Assembly (NCBI RefSeq): GCF_000332055.1
Contig: NZ_ALVZ01000220.1
Location: 1 to 64,000 of the forward strand
Length of the DNA stretch: 64,000 nucleotides
Source: Xenococcus sp. PCC 7305
Lineage (GTDB): Bacteria > Cyanobacteriota > Cyanobacteriia > Cyanobacteriales > Xenococcaceae
Direction of reading: 5' to 3'
Under the pieces are notes generated by a model. It saw only the letters and a program-made list of their open reading frames with translations. It was not told the DNA's origin and searched no databases. This document shows, piece by piece, positions 16,566 through 24,927 of this stretch. The translations under genes were made by a program, and so were the position numbers. Numbering within the stretch: the first letter of the stretch is position 1; each line of letters begins with the position of its first letter.

Positions 16566-17524
16566 ATAGCATTGAAGTCCAAAATCTGAGTAAAGTCTAT
16601 GGTTCGACCACTGCGATCGAGGATGTTAACTTTACCGTAGAAACAGGAGAAATCATCGGCTTTCTGGGGCCTAACGGAGCTGGAAAAACCACTACCATGA
16701 GGATTTTGGCAGGTTACTTACCGGCGACTACGGGAACGGCAAAAATTGCTGGTTATGATGTCCATCAACAGTCTATGGAAGTACGGCGACGTATTGGTTA
16801 TTTACCAGAAAATCCGCCTCTATATCCTGAGATGACCGTAGAAGGTTTCTTGAATTTTGTCGCGAAAATTAAGGGCGTGGCAAAATGCGATCGCAAAAAG
16901 AAAGTGACGACCGTGATTGAGCGTTGTCAGCTAGAAGATAAGACCAAAACCGCCATCTACAAATTATCCAAGGGTTATCGTCAAAGAGTGGGCATTGCCC
17001 AGGCGATCGTTCATGAGCCCAGAGTGATTATCCTAGATGAGCCGACAGTGGGCTTAGATCCTCGTCAAATAATTGAAGTACGCAATTTGATCAAGAGTTT
17101 GGCGATCGAACATACAATTATCTTATCGACTCATATTTTGCCAGAAGTTAGTATGACCTGCGATCGCATTATGATTATTAATCAGGGTAAAATCGTGATT
17201 ACTAATTCTCCTGATGAGCTACAAAAGCAACTTGCGGGGAATTATGGCTATCAACTAGAGCTAGCAGGAAATATTGCCGATCTCCTGCCCAAGTTGGCTG
17301 CAATTCCTGGAGTTGTTGCCAGTAAAGTTATCACCGAAAATCTGAATAACCAGAATCGTGACCTCGTAGAAGTCACTTGTAATGCTGACAGTGAGCCGGG
17401 AAAAGAACTGGCAGCTCTTACGATTAACCAGGGTGTAAGTTTATATGAAATGCGACGAATTCGTCCTAGTTTGGAAGATGTATTTTTAGAATTAACAACT
17501 GAAGAAATTATTAGTAATGAGTAA
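16562..17524 (+). CDS. ABC exporter ATP-binding protein (Gld/Nat type)
   Basis: A 320-residue ABC ATPase: Walker A GFLGPNGAGKTTTMRIL, Q-loop region YLPENPPLYPEMTVEG, signature variant LSKGYRQRVGIAQA, Walker B VIILDEPTVGLDP and the switch His in ILSTHILPEV. The C-terminal region (about 230-320) is the extension found in GldA/NatA-type exporters. The ATG at 16562 overlaps the previous stop codon. With the permease at 17594 it forms an ABC-2 exporter; the substrate is unknown. Confidence 0.93.
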   Translation: MNSIEVQNLSKVYGSTTAIEDVNFTVETGEIIGFLGPNGAGKTTTMRILAGYLPATTGTAKIAGYDVHQQSMEVRRRIGYLPENPPLYPEMTVEGFLNFVAKIKGVAKCDRKKKVTTVIERCQLEDKTKTAIYKLSKGYRQRVGIAQAIVHEPRVIILDEPTVGLDPRQIIEVRNLIKSLAIEHTIILSTHILPEVSMTCDRIMIINQGKIVITNSPDELQKQLAGNYGYQLELAGNIADLLPKLAAIPGVVASKVITENLNNQNRDLVEVTCNADSEPGKELAALTINQGVSLYEMRRIRPSLEDVFLELTTEEIISNE

Positions 17525-17580
17525 TGAGTAATGAGTAATAAGTAATAAGTAATGAGTAATAAGTAATGAGTAATAAGTAA
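17513..17580. repeat. Heptamer tandem repeat (AGTAATR)
   Basis: About nine units of AGTAATG or AGTAATA run from the last codons of the ABC ATPase gene to just before the permease. The array contributes the ATPase stop codon (TAA at 17522-17524), so the C-terminal residues ISNE are repeat-derived. Confidence 0.9.
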
Positions 17581-17593
17581 TACTTTAAAATAA

Positions 17594-18388
17594 ATGATAG
17601 TTGTACAGAATATTATTGCAATTTTTCAAAAGGAATTTCAGGGCTATTTTAAATCTCCTCTAGCTTATATCATTGCAGGGATTTATTGGTTAATTGCGGG
17701 AACCTTTATGGTTAGTATACTTTTAGGGCCAGAAGGAATTATCCAAGAAGTTAACTATGGAGAGCAATTGGGAATTCCGCTCGGATCTATTGATGTACCC
17801 TATATCTTTCTGACTTCTTTTTTTTCTATACTAGGTACACTTTGCTTATTTATTTTACCCATACTTTCGATGGGACTTTATACAGAGGAAAGAAAATCTG
17901 GCACCCTGGAATTGTTGGCGACATCTCCAATATCTAATTGGGTCATTGCTGTGGGAAAGCTACTTGGTGTAGTTGCTTTTTTCCTGTTTATGATTATGCC
18001 GTTTCTTTTTTACGAGGCAATTATTTTCAGTGCGGCTACTCCGGCGATGCCTTTTGCTGTGCCATTATCGGCTCACTTAGGATTAATCTTATTAGCCACT
18101 GCGATCTTGTCTTGGGGAATGTTTATTTCTTCTTTGACTGATAGCAATATTATTTCAGCCATTCTGACTTTTGCTTTAATTCTTTTTTTGTGGATTGTCG
18201 ATATTATTGCTAATAATATAAATGGTGCGATCGGTGATTTTTTACGACAATTATCTTTATTAGAGAGCTATAACAATTTAATTAATGGTATTTGGGAAGT
18301 CGATAATATAGTTTTATTATTAAGCTATATCTTTTTGGGTATATTTTTTACTGCTCAATCAGTAGAAATTCTACGACATAATCAGTGA
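17594..18388 (+). CDS. ABC-2 type exporter permease (GldF-like)
   Basis: A 264-residue polytopic permease with six hydrophobic segments. It starts IFQKEFQGYFKSPLAYIIAG, typical of ABC-2 permeases, and contains LYTEERKSGTLELLATSPIS, the conserved cytoplasmic motif of this class. It pairs with the ATPase upstream, separated only by the heptamer array. In many bacteria a GldG-like auxiliary gene follows; here a NIL/ferredoxin gene follows instead, so the third component is elsewhere or absent. Confidence 0.92.
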   Translation: MIVVQNIIAIFQKEFQGYFKSPLAYIIAGIYWLIAGTFMVSILLGPEGIIQEVNYGEQLGIPLGSIDVPYIFLTSFFSILGTLCLFILPILSMGLYTEERKSGTLELLATSPISNWVIAVGKLLGVVAFFLFMIMPFLFYEAIIFSAATPAMPFAVPLSAHLGLILLATAILSWGMFISSLTDSNIISAILTFALILFLWIVDIIANNINGAIGDFLRQLSLLESYNNLINGIWEVDNIVLLLSYIFLGIFFTAQSVEILRHNQ

Positions 18389-18424
18389 ACAGTTATCAGT
18401 TATCAGTTATCAGTGAACAGTTAT
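18382..18424. repeat. Heptamer-like repeat (CAGTTAT)
   Basis: CAGTGAACAGTTATCAGTTATCAGTTATCAGTGAACAGTTAT-type array overlapping the permease stop codon. The same class occurs at 63965-63998 and, as a shorter form, near 47145 and 35445. Confidence 0.8.
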
Positions 18425-18491
18425 TCGCTAGATTATAAGATTAATTATTTTATTCTTTTACTCTCCTTCGTTCCCGTTCTCTATTCCCATC

Positions 18492-18896
18492 ATGAAAAAA
18501 AGAGTTACTTTAACTTTTCCTCGCACTACAGTTCCGATTCCTATCACCTATCGTTTGGCGAAGGATTTTAATGTTGCGGCCAATATTATTCGCGCCCAGA
18601 TTGCTCCAGATAAGGTGGGGAAACTTGCTGTGGAACTTCAAGGCGATATTGATGCGATCGATGCGGCACTGGAATGGATGACTAATAGCAATATTGATGT
18701 TTCTTCGGCCAATAGTGAAATTGCGATCGATGAGAATCTTTGTGTTGATTGCGGTTTATGTACCGGAGTTTGTCCGACCAAGGCTTTGACGTTAGATCCT
18801 AAAAGTTTTCGTCTCAAATTTATGCGATCGCGCTGTGTAGTCTGTGAGCAATGTGTTTCGACTTGTCCTTTGGATGCAATTTCAACTAACCTTTAA
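18492..18896 (+). CDS. NIL domain plus 4Fe-4S ferredoxin protein
   Basis: A 134-residue protein. Residues 1-75 match the NIL domain (RVTLTFPRTTVPIPITYRLAKDFNV, also found in methionine ABC importers as a ligand-binding module). Residues 80-132 hold two CxxCxxCxxxCP clusters (CVDCGLCTGVCP and CVVCEQCVSTCP), expected to bind two [4Fe-4S] centres. This architecture is common in cyanobacteria and is linked by other work to sulfur or methionine metabolism; the electron partner is not known from context. Confidence 0.92.
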   Translation: MKKRVTLTFPRTTVPIPITYRLAKDFNVAANIIRAQIAPDKVGKLAVELQGDIDAIDAALEWMTNSNIDVSSANSEIAIDENLCVDCGLCTGVCPTKALTLDPKSFRLKFMRSRCVVCEQCVSTCPLDAISTNL

Positions 18897-18997
18897 TTTA
18901 ATGAGTTTGGGAATATTCGATAAACGCGATCTCATAATTGAGAAAATTGTTGAAGTTGAGATTGAAAAGAGCAAGACGGTAAGAGAGTTAAGAAAAG

Positions 18998-19513
18998 TTA
19001 TTGGTTGTAAAGTTTAATAAAATCTCTAAAATATCTAAGTAATTCAGTTAATAACTGATTAACTTCTAACCCAAAAACATGATTAACAATCAATGAAATC
19101 CAAGCGACGCAAGAGACAAAAAAGAATATTTTTAGCCGATCTTTATGAAAAATAAAAGCAATTAAATCAGGTCTTAATAAGAAAATCGCCATAATCAATA
19201 AAGGCATTATCAAAATTACAAACCGAAGTAAGTTTTTATTTAGATATTTGTTTTTATGTTTACGCATTTGTCCGCGATAATCCCAATCCTTCTCTTGTTC
19301 TATAACTTTTAACGTGTGTCGATCACATATTCCAGTCACAGATAGGTTGCTATTAGTTTGAATCTGTTCAATTACTTCAAGAGTTTTCTTTCCGTATATT
19401 CCGTCCTCAATTAGAGTTAATCCGTATTTTTGGTTGATCAGGGTTTGCAACTGTCTAACGTCTTGTCCTATGTCATTTAAGCAAAGTTCACGAGCTGTAT
19501 TGTTCATACTCAT
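18998..19513 (-). CDS. Peptidoglycan-binding-domain membrane protein
   Basis: A 171-residue protein. Residues about 10-70 form a peptidoglycan-binding-1 domain (DIGQDVRQLQTLINQKYGL ... EDGIYGKKTLEVIEQIQ). Two hydrophobic segments follow (LRFVILIMPLLIMAIFLL and IFFFVSCVAWISLIVNHVF). The domain would recognise cell-wall glycan, but the N-terminal location without a signal peptide leaves the topology uncertain. Two ATG starts (19513, 19507) are possible. It is divergent from the gene at 19679. Confidence 0.8.
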   Translation of the reverse strand: MSMNNTARELCLNDIGQDVRQLQTLINQKYGLTLIEDGIYGKKTLEVIEQIQTNSNLSVTGICDRHTLKVIEQEKDWDYRGQMRKHKNKYLNKNLLRFVILIMPLLIMAIFLLRPDLIAFIFHKDRLKIFFFVSCVAWISLIVNHVFGLEVNQLLTELLRYFRDFIKLYNQ

Positions 19514-19678
19514 ATTATCAATTCGGTATTTTCATTCCAGTATCTCTAAAATAAGTCACAAAGTGTGTATCATTTCCGACAAAAAATTGCTTCTCATGAA
19601 TAAAAATAAGCAAAAGAGTAACGCTATGATACATACTTAGGTTAAAATAGATGTATTGAATTGAGAGATTGTTAACGA

Positions 19679-20467
19679 ATGCCAACGGAAAAAGGTACAA
19701 CTTTTCGCGCAAGATTATCAGCTACAGCGAAGAGAAGAATTGAAAAGATTGCTGAGCAGTATAATTGCACTTATGGAGGGAAAGGAAGTATCAGTGATCT
19801 TTTAAATAAAATCGCAGACGGTCATTTGACTGTAAAAAGACCTACAATTCCAGAAAGAAAAATCTCAGGCAATTCCCTAATAAAGCTACAAATTAAAGCT
19901 CAAAAAGATATAAGAGGGACAATCTACATAATTTCTAAGTCAATAGCGGATTGTCAGGGAAATATATTAGATATTAAAGTTAATATAGAAGGTGAATTCG
20001 GTACATTTTGTTTGTTAGTTTCTTTAGAAAAAGATGATTTATTAGTTGATTTACTTAATAATCTTTTAAGCATTAAAGTAGAAGATATTCAAGATTTTAA
20101 TGATGAAAGAATTCTAGAAAATAAAAGAATCAAAAGAAAATTTGAATATTCATCTCTAGAAAAATTTAAACAGCAAAATTTACTAATAGATATAAGATGT
20201 ATTCTTGGCCTAGAAATTAATATACCTAATCAACAAGGAAGTTTATCTGATATAACAAGAATAATTTCTGCTGAAAAAGCTTTGATAGATTCTCTAAGTC
20301 AAGATTTTGACAGTCAGAAAGACAACGCGATTGTTAGATTATTTTTATTGCTCAAATTAGAGACAGAAACAGAAACAGAAACAGAAGTTGAAAAAATAAC
20401 CAAAATTATGAATGAGATTGGTAAACAGTTTAAAGTTGAACGTTTGAATGCCGAATATTTAATATAG
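19679..20467 (+). CDS. RHH-like N-terminus with two ACT-like domains, unknown
   Basis: A 262-residue protein. The N-terminus (FRARLSATAKRRIEKIAEQY ... GKGSISDLLNKIADGHL) looks like a small ribbon-helix-helix type DNA-binding module. Two ACT-like repeats follow: about 65-140 (IKLQIKAQKDIRGTIYIISK ... FCLLVSLEKDDLLVDLL) and about 168-258 (LGLEINIPNQQGSLSDITRI). A hexanucleotide run (ACAGAA units, 20362-20387) encodes ETETETETE inside the second repeat. The combination suggests a ligand-responsive regulator; no ligand can be named. It is divergent from the peptidoglycan-binding gene. Confidence 0.7.
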   Translation: MPTEKGTTFRARLSATAKRRIEKIAEQYNCTYGGKGSISDLLNKIADGHLTVKRPTIPERKISGNSLIKLQIKAQKDIRGTIYIISKSIADCQGNILDIKVNIEGEFGTFCLLVSLEKDDLLVDLLNNLLSIKVEDIQDFNDERILENKRIKRKFEYSSLEKFKQQNLLIDIRCILGLEINIPNQQGSLSDITRIISAEKALIDSLSQDFDSQKDNAIVRLFLLLKLETETETETEVEKITKIMNEIGKQFKVERLNAEYLI

Positions 20468-20590
20468 TGATAATTGTAGATTGAGTAAATATAAGGCGTA
20501 GTCGTGAGTCCGATTTTCCAGAACGTCAGTTCGACGAATTTTTTTTTGATTAAATTTCCCAAGTTGAACAACGAAGTAATAGGCTTGTTC

Positions 20591-20620
20591 CTAAATCCCC
20601 AAATCCCTAAATCCCCAAGT
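20591..20620. repeat. Heptamer-like repeat (AAATCCCC)
   Basis: CTAAATCCCCAAATCCCTAA and a following ATCCCCAAG unit form a short degenerate tandem run in the gap upstream of the COP23 gene. Confidence 0.7.
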
Positions 20621-20688
20621 CCTTATTCAGAACTAGTAAATTTTGTACTCATCGAGCTTACGTTTCCAGAGGTTTGTTCTACTCTTTA

Positions 20689-20719
20689 CCATCTGCCATC
20701 TGCCGTCTGCCATCTGCCT
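20689..20719. repeat. Heptamer tandem repeat (CCATCTG, reverse of GGCAGAT class)
   Basis: CCATCTGCCATCTGCCGTCT and a further GCCATCTGCC make four to five 7-base units, the reverse complement of the GGCAGAT runs elsewhere in the window. Confidence 0.8.
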
Positions 20720-20887
20720 TCATTCTATGTAAATTCCAGGATACTCTTTTGTATTACGAAGTACTTAATTTCCGAGAATCAACGGAGACGATCGCCTAGT
20801 AGTTAAGGGCATAATAAAGCAAACACAGTTTTATTTTCTAAACTTTTTCCCAACTTTATTTTTTATATATTTAAGCAAGTAATTATT

Positions 20888-21430
20888 ATGAAAAGATATT
20901 ACTTCATTCTTGTCCCGATAATTGCGCTTATACAGTGCTTCGCTTTGCGCCAGACGGCCCGTTCTTCTGAATACCAAAAAGCCGAGAAAAATAATTCAGA
21001 TATCTCGTCGCAAAACTTTTTTGCCTGTGCGACGGAAAACCCAACTCCCACTTTATACGCATATACATCAGGGAAAACTTCTTTAACTCCCCTCATAAGT
21101 TGGCATCAAGAATATCTACTTCCCCAGGATTCTGGAAGCACAGTTTGTCAACAAGTCGCAGAAAAACTGCAATATTTATATCAAGAACCAGGACAAAAAT
21201 ATATTTCTACCCAGGAAGAAGAGGGACATACTTTAGTCTGCACCGTAAAAATTGAAAATGACACTTGTGGCTCTAACAATAGTGAACCATTATTCACCGT
21301 CAACCCCAATTATGATGCTAAATGCATTCTAGATAGGAAAGAACCCCTAGAATGCGTAGTCGTGGGGAGAGCCAGAGGTGTTTTTAGTGTTCCCGACTCT
21401 CCTTACAAACCTATTTGGTGGTTGTGGTAA
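20888..21430 (+). CDS. COP23-domain protein
   Basis: A 180-residue exported protein. The N-terminus (MKRYYFILVPIIALIQCFAL) is a signal-like or lipoprotein-like hydrophobic segment. The body follows the COP23 (circadian oscillating polypeptide) pattern: FFACATENPTPTLYAYTSG, PLISWHQEYLL, VCQQVAEKLQYLY, LVCTVKIENDTCGSNNSEPLFTV. The four to six cysteines probably form disulfides outside the cytoplasm. Function of the family is not established. The tail VVVGRARGVFSVPDSPYKPIWWLW is longer than usual. Confidence 0.82.
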   Translation: MKRYYFILVPIIALIQCFALRQTARSSEYQKAEKNNSDISSQNFFACATENPTPTLYAYTSGKTSLTPLISWHQEYLLPQDSGSTVCQQVAEKLQYLYQEPGQKYISTQEEEGHTLVCTVKIENDTCGSNNSEPLFTVNPNYDAKCILDRKEPLECVVVGRARGVFSVPDSPYKPIWWLW

Positions 21431-21456
21431 ACCAATTAATGCTTAATTTATTCTTC

Positions 21457-21780
21457 TTATCCCGCAGCTCGCGCTGGGTTTTGAGATGATTTTATTTTTC
21501 TTCCAGAAGACATCCGAGCAGCAGCTTCTTCTTCCTCAACAGGAACAAATTCAATGTTATTGAGCAATGTAGTAACAAAAGCAAATAATAGGAAAGGTAA
21601 AGATAATACGAGGACAATTCCTACTGTTGCTAGGGCATAAATCTGACGAGTACTACTCCATAAAGCAAGAGTTGTTGCCAAACTCACAAAAATCACAATT
21701 AACCATATAATTATCTGTAGGTAAATATCCCCAAAAGTCAGGGTACAAATCATCTTATATTTTGTTATTTCCTTATCCAT
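21457..21780 (-). CDS. Small membrane protein, unknown function
   Basis: A 107-residue protein with two hydrophobic segments (IYLQIIIWLIVIFVSLATTLAL and YALATVGIVLVLSLPFLLFAFVTTLL) and a short charged tail (EEEEAAARMSSGRKIKSSQ). I start at the ATG 21780, which has GAGG at correct distance upstream, rather than the TTG at 21795. It resembles low-complexity cyanobacterial membrane proteins of unknown role. Convergent with the COP23 gene. Confidence 0.7.
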   Translation of the reverse strand: MDKEITKYKMICTLTFGDIYLQIIIWLIVIFVSLATTLALWSSTRQIYALATVGIVLVLSLPFLLFAFVTTLLNNIEFVPVEEEEAAARMSSGRKIKSSQNPARAAG

Positions 21781-21926
21781 AGCAGGAGACCTCAAATAAA
21801 TATTTCGTTATATACTTAGAGTATAAGAAATACCGAACGAAGGAATAACTTTTCCATATTTTTCTTACAGTTGCAATATTTATTTACAAAAATACAGTTT
21901 AATCAACAATTATTGAGCTAATGTGA

Positions 21927-22886
21927 TTAATTGGTGACAGAAGTTGATTTTTTGAGGGTGGCTAGCATTTGTCCTAAAAAAGGTAAACCAATGATAGCGG
22001 GTAAAAAATAACGAGAAGTACAGAGTAGACCTAATGCCGCACCAACTACTTCATTAAAATAAGGTTTATAGAACAAAATTAAGGCTGCATCACGAGTACC
22101 AACTCCCGCAAAAGTTAAGGGGAGTAAGCCAGCTAAGATTGAGAGGGGAGAAAGAGCCAGACTAATCAAAAATGGAACCCAGGCTTTAAGTGCAATAATA
22201 AATAACCAAATTTGTAGTAAATGTAAAAACCAAATAAATACAGACGTAATCGAGATCACCAACAACTGTTTTTTGTCTTCCCAAAAATAACTTTGCATTT
22301 GTGACCAAGAAACCTGCATACTTTGCAATTTCTTACTAATACCTTTGGGGGATATTTGGATTGTTGCATTAAAAAATAAGTTAGCAACTTGGCGGCTACC
22401 GAGGATAAATAACCCTAAAACTAATCCTCCTAAAATGCCAAGAATCATAGTTAGAAAAAATGGATCTTTGGTCGGATATAGTAGCAAGCCAAAGATACAC
22501 CATAATAATAAAGACAGCATATCAGAAGCTTTTTCAAAAATTACAATAGCTAACGACAAACTGCCACTAAGATTATCTCGTTCCTTCATAAAATAAGCTT
22601 TGGCAATATCACCCATTTTTGAAGGCAAAACCATATTGAGAACACTAGCGCCGAGGATTAATCTATTAGCTTCGATAAAACCTAGTTTTGTTCCTTGAGG
22701 CATCAATTGTTGTAACCGCCAAGAAGTAAATAAGGTAATAGGAATCACCATACCCAAGCTAATAATCATCCATAGAGGATCGCAGTTTTGAAAAACTTCT
22801 AGTAATTTTTTGAGCTCGATTTGGGAATATAAAATTAGTAAGATAGCAACACTAACAACTATGGAAATAAATCTTTTAAGGTTCAT
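21927..22886 (-). CDS. Lysylphosphatidylglycerol synthase TM-region family protein (UPF0104/YbhN-like)
   Basis: About 319 residues and eight hydrophobic segments. Family signals include LNMVLPSKMGDIAKAYFMKE, ALSPLSILAGLLPLTFAGVGTRDAALILFY and the KMGD/GVGTRD motifs typical of this flippase-like group. These proteins are thought to move or present lipid-linked substrates; the exact substrate is unknown. I choose the ATG at 22886 because the longer frame from 22979 would overlap the divergent SUI1-type gene and adds a non-homologous piece. Confidence 0.86.
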   Translation of the reverse strand: MNLKRFISIVVSVAILLILYSQIELKKLLEVFQNCDPLWMIISLGMVIPITLFTSWRLQQLMPQGTKLGFIEANRLILGASVLNMVLPSKMGDIAKAYFMKERDNLSGSLSLAIVIFEKASDMLSLLLWCIFGLLLYPTKDPFFLTMILGILGGLVLGLFILGSRQVANLFFNATIQISPKGISKKLQSMQVSWSQMQSYFWEDKKQLLVISITSVFIWFLHLLQIWLFIIALKAWVPFLISLALSPLSILAGLLPLTFAGVGTRDAALILFYKPYFNEVVGAALGLLCTSRYFLPAIIGLPFLGQMLATLKKSTSVTN

Positions 22887-22968
22887 GAAATTATAGGTAA
22901 AGAGCAGAAAGTGATAAACAACAAAGTTGATGGTATTGTAAAAAGTATGACAGCTTAAAGATAAGAAT

Positions 22969-23310
22969 ATGGCTTCCAAATCGAAGAAAAACCGAGTTGC
23001 CTACAGGGAATTTGGCAATAGTAGTAATGATGCAGCTTTGGCAAGGGCCACCCCCGATTTACCGCCACAACAACAAAATATTAGAATACAAGCTACGCGT
23101 TCTGGTCGCAAAGGCAAGACTGTCACTGTGCTCACTGGATTTCAACATAACCCAGAAACGCTGAGTAAATTACTCAAAAATCTGAAGGCGCAATGTGGTA
23201 GTGGGGGAACAGTTAAAGACAATAATTTGGAGATTCAGGGCGAGCACAAAGAAAAGTTATTACAAATTATGACTAAACTAGGTTATAAGGCGAAAATTAG
23301 TGGGGGCTAA
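22969..23310 (+). CDS. SUI1/eIF1-type translation initiation factor (YciH family)
   Basis: A 113-residue protein. The conserved domain occupies about 35-110: IRIQATRSGRKGKTVTVLTGF, LKNLKAQCGSGGTVKDNNLEIQG, HKEKLLQIMTKLGYKAK, the hallmark of bacterial SUI1 proteins. It probably binds the 30S subunit and affects start-site choice. The gene is divergent from the flippase-like gene and convergent with the GH3 gene, ending three bases before that gene's stop. Confidence 0.93.
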   Translation: MASKSKKNRVAYREFGNSSNDAALARATPDLPPQQQNIRIQATRSGRKGKTVTVLTGFQHNPETLSKLLKNLKAQCGSGGTVKDNNLEIQGEHKEKLLQIMTKLGYKAKISGG

Positions 23311-23313
23311 AAT

Positions 23314-24927
23314 CTAGAAGCCAAAGTTATTGGTGATTTTGGTCGCAGATTCTGTATTACTTTCTAGATTAAACAGACTTTGCATGGCAACTGCTTGAGC
23401 TGAATTCATTTGTCCATAAACAAAGACCCAAGGCAGCTCGATCGCGAGTTGGGAGATGAACCAATCTTTGACATAGGGACTGCCATAGATAATTAATCCT
23501 GCCAAGTTTTCACTAGTTAAAAGTAATTTATATTGTGCGATCGCGTTTTGCGTCAAGCCTGCTGTCCCGCGAAAAGGATTGCCGCGAATAAAGACTTGTA
23601 GCAAGGTTTTACGTTGATCATGATTAATTTGCTCCAGACTATTTTGATCTAATATTTGTCTTTGATAGCCGAATTTTTGGGGAATTGCGATCGCAGGAGC
23701 CGCCAGATCGAGAAAACTGCAATTGAGAACATCATCAACCACGATCAGATTGCGCTGTGCCTGCGCATCATCGACAGTTAAAGGTAAATTACCTCCTGTT
23801 TGCCCAGAATCCCGCAGGATATCTTGAGCAATTTGCCTATGTTGAGGTGCTGATAATAACTCAGTTGAAGATTGAAACTCTAAGCTGTTTCTCTTATCTT
23901 CCTCAACAAACTCGTCAACTAAACCTAATTTTGCTTGTTCAATCCGCTCTAGAGACTGCTCAATTCTTTCTTCTGTGATGATTTGCGATCGCACAGCTTG
24001 ATAGATAGACTCGATCGCAATTTCAGGATCTTCAGGCATTAATAAAATGTCTGCTCCTGCTGTCACAGCTAAAACTGCGATTTCTTCGGCGGTGGCATAT
24101 TTAGTGACTCCTCCCATAATCAGGGCATCTGTGATAATCAAACCGTCAAAGCCCAATTCTGCTCGCAGTTTCCCTGTCATAATTTTTTTCGAGAGAGTTG
24201 CCGGATAGTCTTTATCCCAAGCAGGAATCGTCAGATGGGCACTCATTACACTATCAACGCCAGAGGCGATCGCATTGACAAAAGGTGGTAATTCGACTCT
24301 ATTTAATCGGGAATTATCATGGGGAATATTTGGTAAATCGAGATGGGAATCGGTTGCCGTGTCACCATGACCAGGGAAATGTTTGGCTGTGGTCAAAATG
24401 GGGTGGGATTTTGCTCCTTCAATGAAGGCCCTGGTTAAGTGGCTGACTATCTGGGCATCTTGACCAAAGGCGCGAATATTGATCACTGGGTTATCCGGGT
24501 TATTATTTACATCCACCACCGGAGCTAGCAACCAATTAATGCCAATTGCGATCGCCTCCTGGGCCGTGATCTTCCCCATTGCCTTTGCATATTGCAGAGA
24601 CAGATTGAGATCTTTTGCTGCGATCGCCGATAAGGCCATAGGTGGAGCAAACCAAGTGGCTCCAGGAAATCTTTGCCCAACGCCTTCTTCGATATCCGCT
24701 GCGATAAACAGAGGAATCTTGGCCCAGGATTGAAGTTGCTGCGATCTTGTCTTGACTTCGATGGCGCTACCTCCGAGCAAGATTACTCCTCCAAGATTCA
24801 ACTCTGTGAGCCATCTTTCTAATGTTTGATTATCCGCTTCCCAAGCAGGGTAACGTCGTTGGTGATCAAATAAATAACCTGAAGCGCGGACGATGATCAT
24901 TTGTCCGATTTTGGCTCGTAAATTCAT
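23314..24927 (-). CDS. Glycoside hydrolase family 3 (beta-N-acetylhexosaminidase type)
   Basis: A 537-residue GH3 enzyme. The catalytic domain is in the first 330 residues: GATWFAPPMAL, NWLLAPVVDVN, AFGQDAQIVSHLTRAF, TAKHFPGHGDTATDSHLDLP (the NagZ-type His/Asp motif) and GFDGLIITDALIMGGV, with the nucleophile Asp in ITDAL. The C-terminal about 200 residues are an accessory domain, as in cyanobacterial NagZ-like proteins. The likely role is removal of GlcNAc from muropeptides during cell-wall recycling. No signal peptide is evident, which suggests action in the cytoplasm. Confidence 0.93.
   Translation of the reverse strand: MNLRAKIGQMIIVRASGYLFDHQRRYPAWEADNQTLERWLTELNLGGVILLGGSAIEVKTRSQQLQSWAKIPLFIAADIEEGVGQRFPGATWFAPPMALSAIAAKDLNLSLQYAKAMGKITAQEAIAIGINWLLAPVVDVNNNPDNPVINIRAFGQDAQIVSHLTRAFIEGAKSHPILTTAKHFPGHGDTATDSHLDLPNIPHDNSRLNRVELPPFVNAIASGVDSVMSAHLTIPAWDKDYPATLSKKIMTGKLRAELGFDGLIITDALIMGGVTKYATAEEIAVLAVTAGADILLMPEDPEIAIESIYQAVRSQIITEERIEQSLERIEQAKLGLVDEFVEEDKRNSLEFQSSTELLSAPQHRQIAQDILRDSGQTGGNLPLTVDDAQAQRNLIVVDDVLNCSFLDLAAPAIAIPQKFGYQRQILDQNSLEQINHDQRKTLLQVFIRGNPFRGTAGLTQNAIAQYKLLLTSENLAGLIIYGSPYVKDWFISQLAIELPWVFVYGQMNSAQAVAMQSLFNLESNTESATKITNNFGF

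Larger units (their letters stand above)
20468..20887. other. Gap with simple repeats, no gene
   Basis: About 420 bases without a supported gene. It holds the CCCCAAATCCCTAAATCCCC run (20591-20620) and a GGCAGAT-class heptamer run in reverse orientation (20689-20719). A possible 100-codon frame at 20504 is made of these repeats and is not believable. The last 60 bases are AT-rich and likely carry the promoter of the COP23 gene. Confidence 0.6.

Noticed and set aside
20504-20806. A 100-codon plus-strand frame before the COP23 gene
   Set aside because: It is composed of simple repeats (AAATCCCC and CCATCTG runs) and has no protein-like pattern or ribosome-binding site.
21927-22979. Long form of the flippase-like protein starting at 22979
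   Set aside because: It would overlap the start of the divergent SUI1-type gene, and uses a TTG with non-homologous extra residues; the ATG at 22886 is better.
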